Shown here one piece after another: positions 62,642 through 64,000 of a stretch of DNA of 64,000 bases (the stretch's first letter is position 1; the number at the start of each line of letters is the position of its first letter). Source of the stretch: Cellulosimicrobium cellulans. Its GTDB lineage: Bacteria; Actinomycetota; Actinomycetes; Actinomycetales; Cellulomonadaceae. The notes below the pieces were generated by a model. That model did not search any database. It had not been told where the DNA came from and worked only from the letters and a program-made list of their open reading frames with translations. Made by a program: the position numbers and the translations under genes. The stretch is taken from the NCBI RefSeq assembly GCF_016907755.1, contig NZ_JAFBCN010000001.1, positions 744,001 through 808,000 of the forward strand, written 5' to 3'.

Positions 62642-64000
62642 GTGCCCACCTTCGAGAAGTTCAACCTCCCCGACGCGGGCGAGGGCCTCACCGAGGCCGA
62701 GATCGTGCAGTGGCACGTCGCCGTCGGCGACGCCGTGACGGTCAACCAGACGATCGTCGAGATCGAGACGGCCAAGTCGCTCGTCGAGCTCCCGTCGCCG
62801 TACACGGGCGTCGTCACGGAGATCCTCGCGCCCGAGGGGACGACGGTCGAGGTCGGCGTGCCGATCATCGTCGTGGACACCGACCCGTCCGGTGCGGCGC
62901 CGGCGCCGAGCGCGCCCGCCGGCGTGGTGCCCGACGGCGAGGGCGCGCCCTCGGCGCCCGCCTCGCCCGCGGCAGGTCCTGTCGCCGACGACGCCGCGGC
63001 GCCCGCGGTGTCCGACGCACCGGCGGCGGCGGGCGGGTCCGGCTCGGTGCTCGTCGGCTACGGCACCGTCGAGCCGGGCACGGCCCGCCGTCGTCGCCGC
63101 GGCGCCCCCGCGGAGTCGTCAGCGGATGCTCGCGGCATGGCGCGACCAGTCGCTGACAACTCCCGGCCTGCAGAACTGTCAGCAGATGCTCGCGGTATCG
63201 CACGACGAGGTGCTGACGGCTCGACGGCGAGCGGCGCCGTGGGGCACGTGCACCTGCCCGTGCTCGCCAAGCCGCCGGTGCGCAAGCTCGCGAAGGACCT
63301 CGGTGTCGACCTCGCGAGCGTCGCCGGCACCGGGCCGGGCGGGATCGTCACGCGCGAGGACGTGCAGGCGTACCACGAGCAGGCGAAGGCGAAGCCGCTG
63401 GCGACGTACGCCGACGACGACCAGCCGTGGCTCGCGACCGGCGCCGTCACCCCCGACGGGCGCCAGACGCGCGTGCCCGTGAAGTCGGTGCGCAAGCGCA
63501 CGGCCGAGGCGATGGTCACGAGCGCGTTCACCGCCCCGCACGTCACCGTCTTCCACACCGTCGACGTCACCAAGACCATGCGGCTCGTGCACACCCTGCG
63601 CGAGGACCGCGAGTTCACCGACGTGCGCGTCACCCCGCTGCTCGTCACCGCCAAGGCGCTGCTCCTCGCCGTGCGCCGCCACCCGGAGATCAACGCGAGC
63701 TGGGACGACGCCGCGCAGGAGATCGTCTACAAGCACTACGTGAACCTGGGGATCGCGGCGGCGACGCCGCGCGGGCTCGTCGTGCCGAACATCAAGGACG
63801 CGCACCGCCTCGACCTGCACGGCCTCGCGGGCGAGATCGCGGACCTCACCGCGACCGCGCGGGCGGGCCGCACGTCGCCCTCCGACATGGCCGACGGCAC
63901 CATCACGATCACGAACGTGGGCGTGTTCGGCATCGACACCGGCACGCCGATCCTCAACCCGGGCGAGGCCGCGATCCTCGCGTTCGGCGCGATCCGCGAG
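62642..64000 (+). CDS. 2-oxo acid dehydrogenase E2 component (dihydrolipoamide acyltransferase), truncated by the window end
   Basis: The first 453 residues are present. A single lipoyl domain (residues 1-80) has the lipoyl lysine K45 in EIETAKSLVELPSP. An Ala/Pro/Gly linker contains two 14-codon repeat insertions (about residues 159-192). The E1/E3-binding domain follows (AKPPVRKLAKDLGVDLASVA and GTGPGGIVTREDV), then the start of the catalytic domain (VRKRTAEAMVTSAFTAPHVT, NVGVFGIDTGTPILNPGEAA). The catalytic HxxxD lies beyond the window. GTG at 62642 is preceded by ACCAGGAGGACC. Confidence 0.95.
   Translation, partial: MPTFEKFNLPDAGEGLTEAEIVQWHVAVGDAVTVNQTIVEIETAKSLVELPSPYTGVVTEILAPEGTTVEVGVPIIVVDTDPSGAAPAPSAPAGVVPDGEGAPSAPASPAAGPVADDAAAPAVSDAPAAAGGSGSVLVGYGTVEPGTARRRRRGAPAESSADARGMARPVADNSRPAELSADARGIARRGADGSTASGAVGHVHLPVLAKPPVRKLAKDLGVDLASVAGTGPGGIVTREDVQAYHEQAKAKPLATYADDDQPWLATGAVTPDGRQTRVPVKSVRKRTAEAMVTSAFTAPHVTVFHTVDVTKTMRLVHTLREDREFTDVRVTPLLVTAKALLLAVRRHPEINASWDDAAQEIVYKHYVNLGIAAATPRGLVVPNIKDAHRLDLHGLAGEIADLTATARAGRTSPSDMADGTITITNVGVFGIDTGTPILNPGEAAILAFGAIRE
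63117..63218. repeat. Two 42-bp TGTCAGC/GCTGACA elements, copies D and E (inside the E2 gene)
   Basis: Copy D spans 63117-63158 (first base C instead of T) and copy E spans 63177-63218 (last base G instead of A). Each is exactly 42 bp and in frame. They encode SADARGMARPVADN and SADARGIARRGADG-like peptides in the linker between the lipoyl and binding domains. Confidence 0.9.

Overview
The window is GC-rich DNA from a cellulolytic, high-GC actinobacterium. Supporting signs are GC-ending codons, a GH6 cellulase with a CBM2 module, a GH92 mannosidase, many leaderless GTG/ATG starts placed 6-8 bases after a TANNNT box, and the actinobacterial orders of the hem and leucine-degradation genes. A relative of Cellulomonas, Cellulosimicrobium or Isoptericola (Micrococcales) fits best; this is inference from gene content, not from a search.

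Layout. 1-5.5 kb: leucine/isovalerate degradation operon (end of the carboxyltransferase, biotin-bearing carboxylase subunit, acyl-CoA dehydrogenase, MaoC hydratase, CitE-like lyase), in the same order as M. tuberculosis accD1-accA1-fadE19-Rv2499c-citE. 5.6-9.5 kb: a Sel1-repeat protein with a possible papain-like domain, a permuted NlpC/P60-like amidase, and a MarR regulator divergent from a SnoaL-like protein. 9.6-12.6 kb: proton-translocating transhydrogenase pntAB. 12.9-20.9 kb: envelope genes (DUF4333 lipoprotein, a YbhN-type membrane protein with an embedded kinase-like domain, HdeD/DUF308, DUF3592, CPBP protease, and an SPFH gene overlapping a ribbon-helix-helix gene). 21.1-24 kb: a four-gene ABC exporter operon containing its own winged-helix regulator. 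24-28 kb: csoR-copZ-copA copper efflux. 28-30.6 kb: small membrane and secreted genes. 30.7-39.6 kb: the heme cluster hemE-hemY / hemC-hemD-hemB-hemL facing hemA. 39.8-56 kb: GH92, Ppx/GppA, sulfatase, a deletion scar of an AraC/VOC pair, a CaiB-type CoA transferase, a WXG100-headed secreted protein, NUDIX, GH6 cellulase, PadR with two paralogous membrane proteins, and purB. 56-64 kb: a two-gene locus of a small helical protein plus a lipase-fold protein, a holin-like protein, hisC, and the start of a 2-oxo acid dehydrogenase operon (E1 alpha, E1 beta, truncated E2).

Two themes stand out. First, three loci look like type VII (ESX/WXG100) secretion cargo: the 745-aa Sel1 protein at 5638, the WXG100 fusion at 49401, and the small helical protein plus lipase at 56237-58236. 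The first two share the inverted repeat CATGGGG-N6-CCCCATG at exactly the same distance (42.5 bp) from their -10 boxes, which suggests one regulator controls both.

Second, the window carries several families of short structured repeats. One is a 42-bp element bounded by TGTCAGC/GCTGACA (five copies, three of them in-frame inside copA and the E2 gene). One is a long-arm hairpin with compensatory arm changes (six copies, all intergenic and mostly at gene ends). One is a 21-bp (7-codon) tandem repeat in copA and hemD. One is a 57-bp (19-codon) tandem repeat in the biotin carboxylase gene. The coding copies fall in linkers between domains and keep the reading frame, so several housekeeping proteins are longer than their families.
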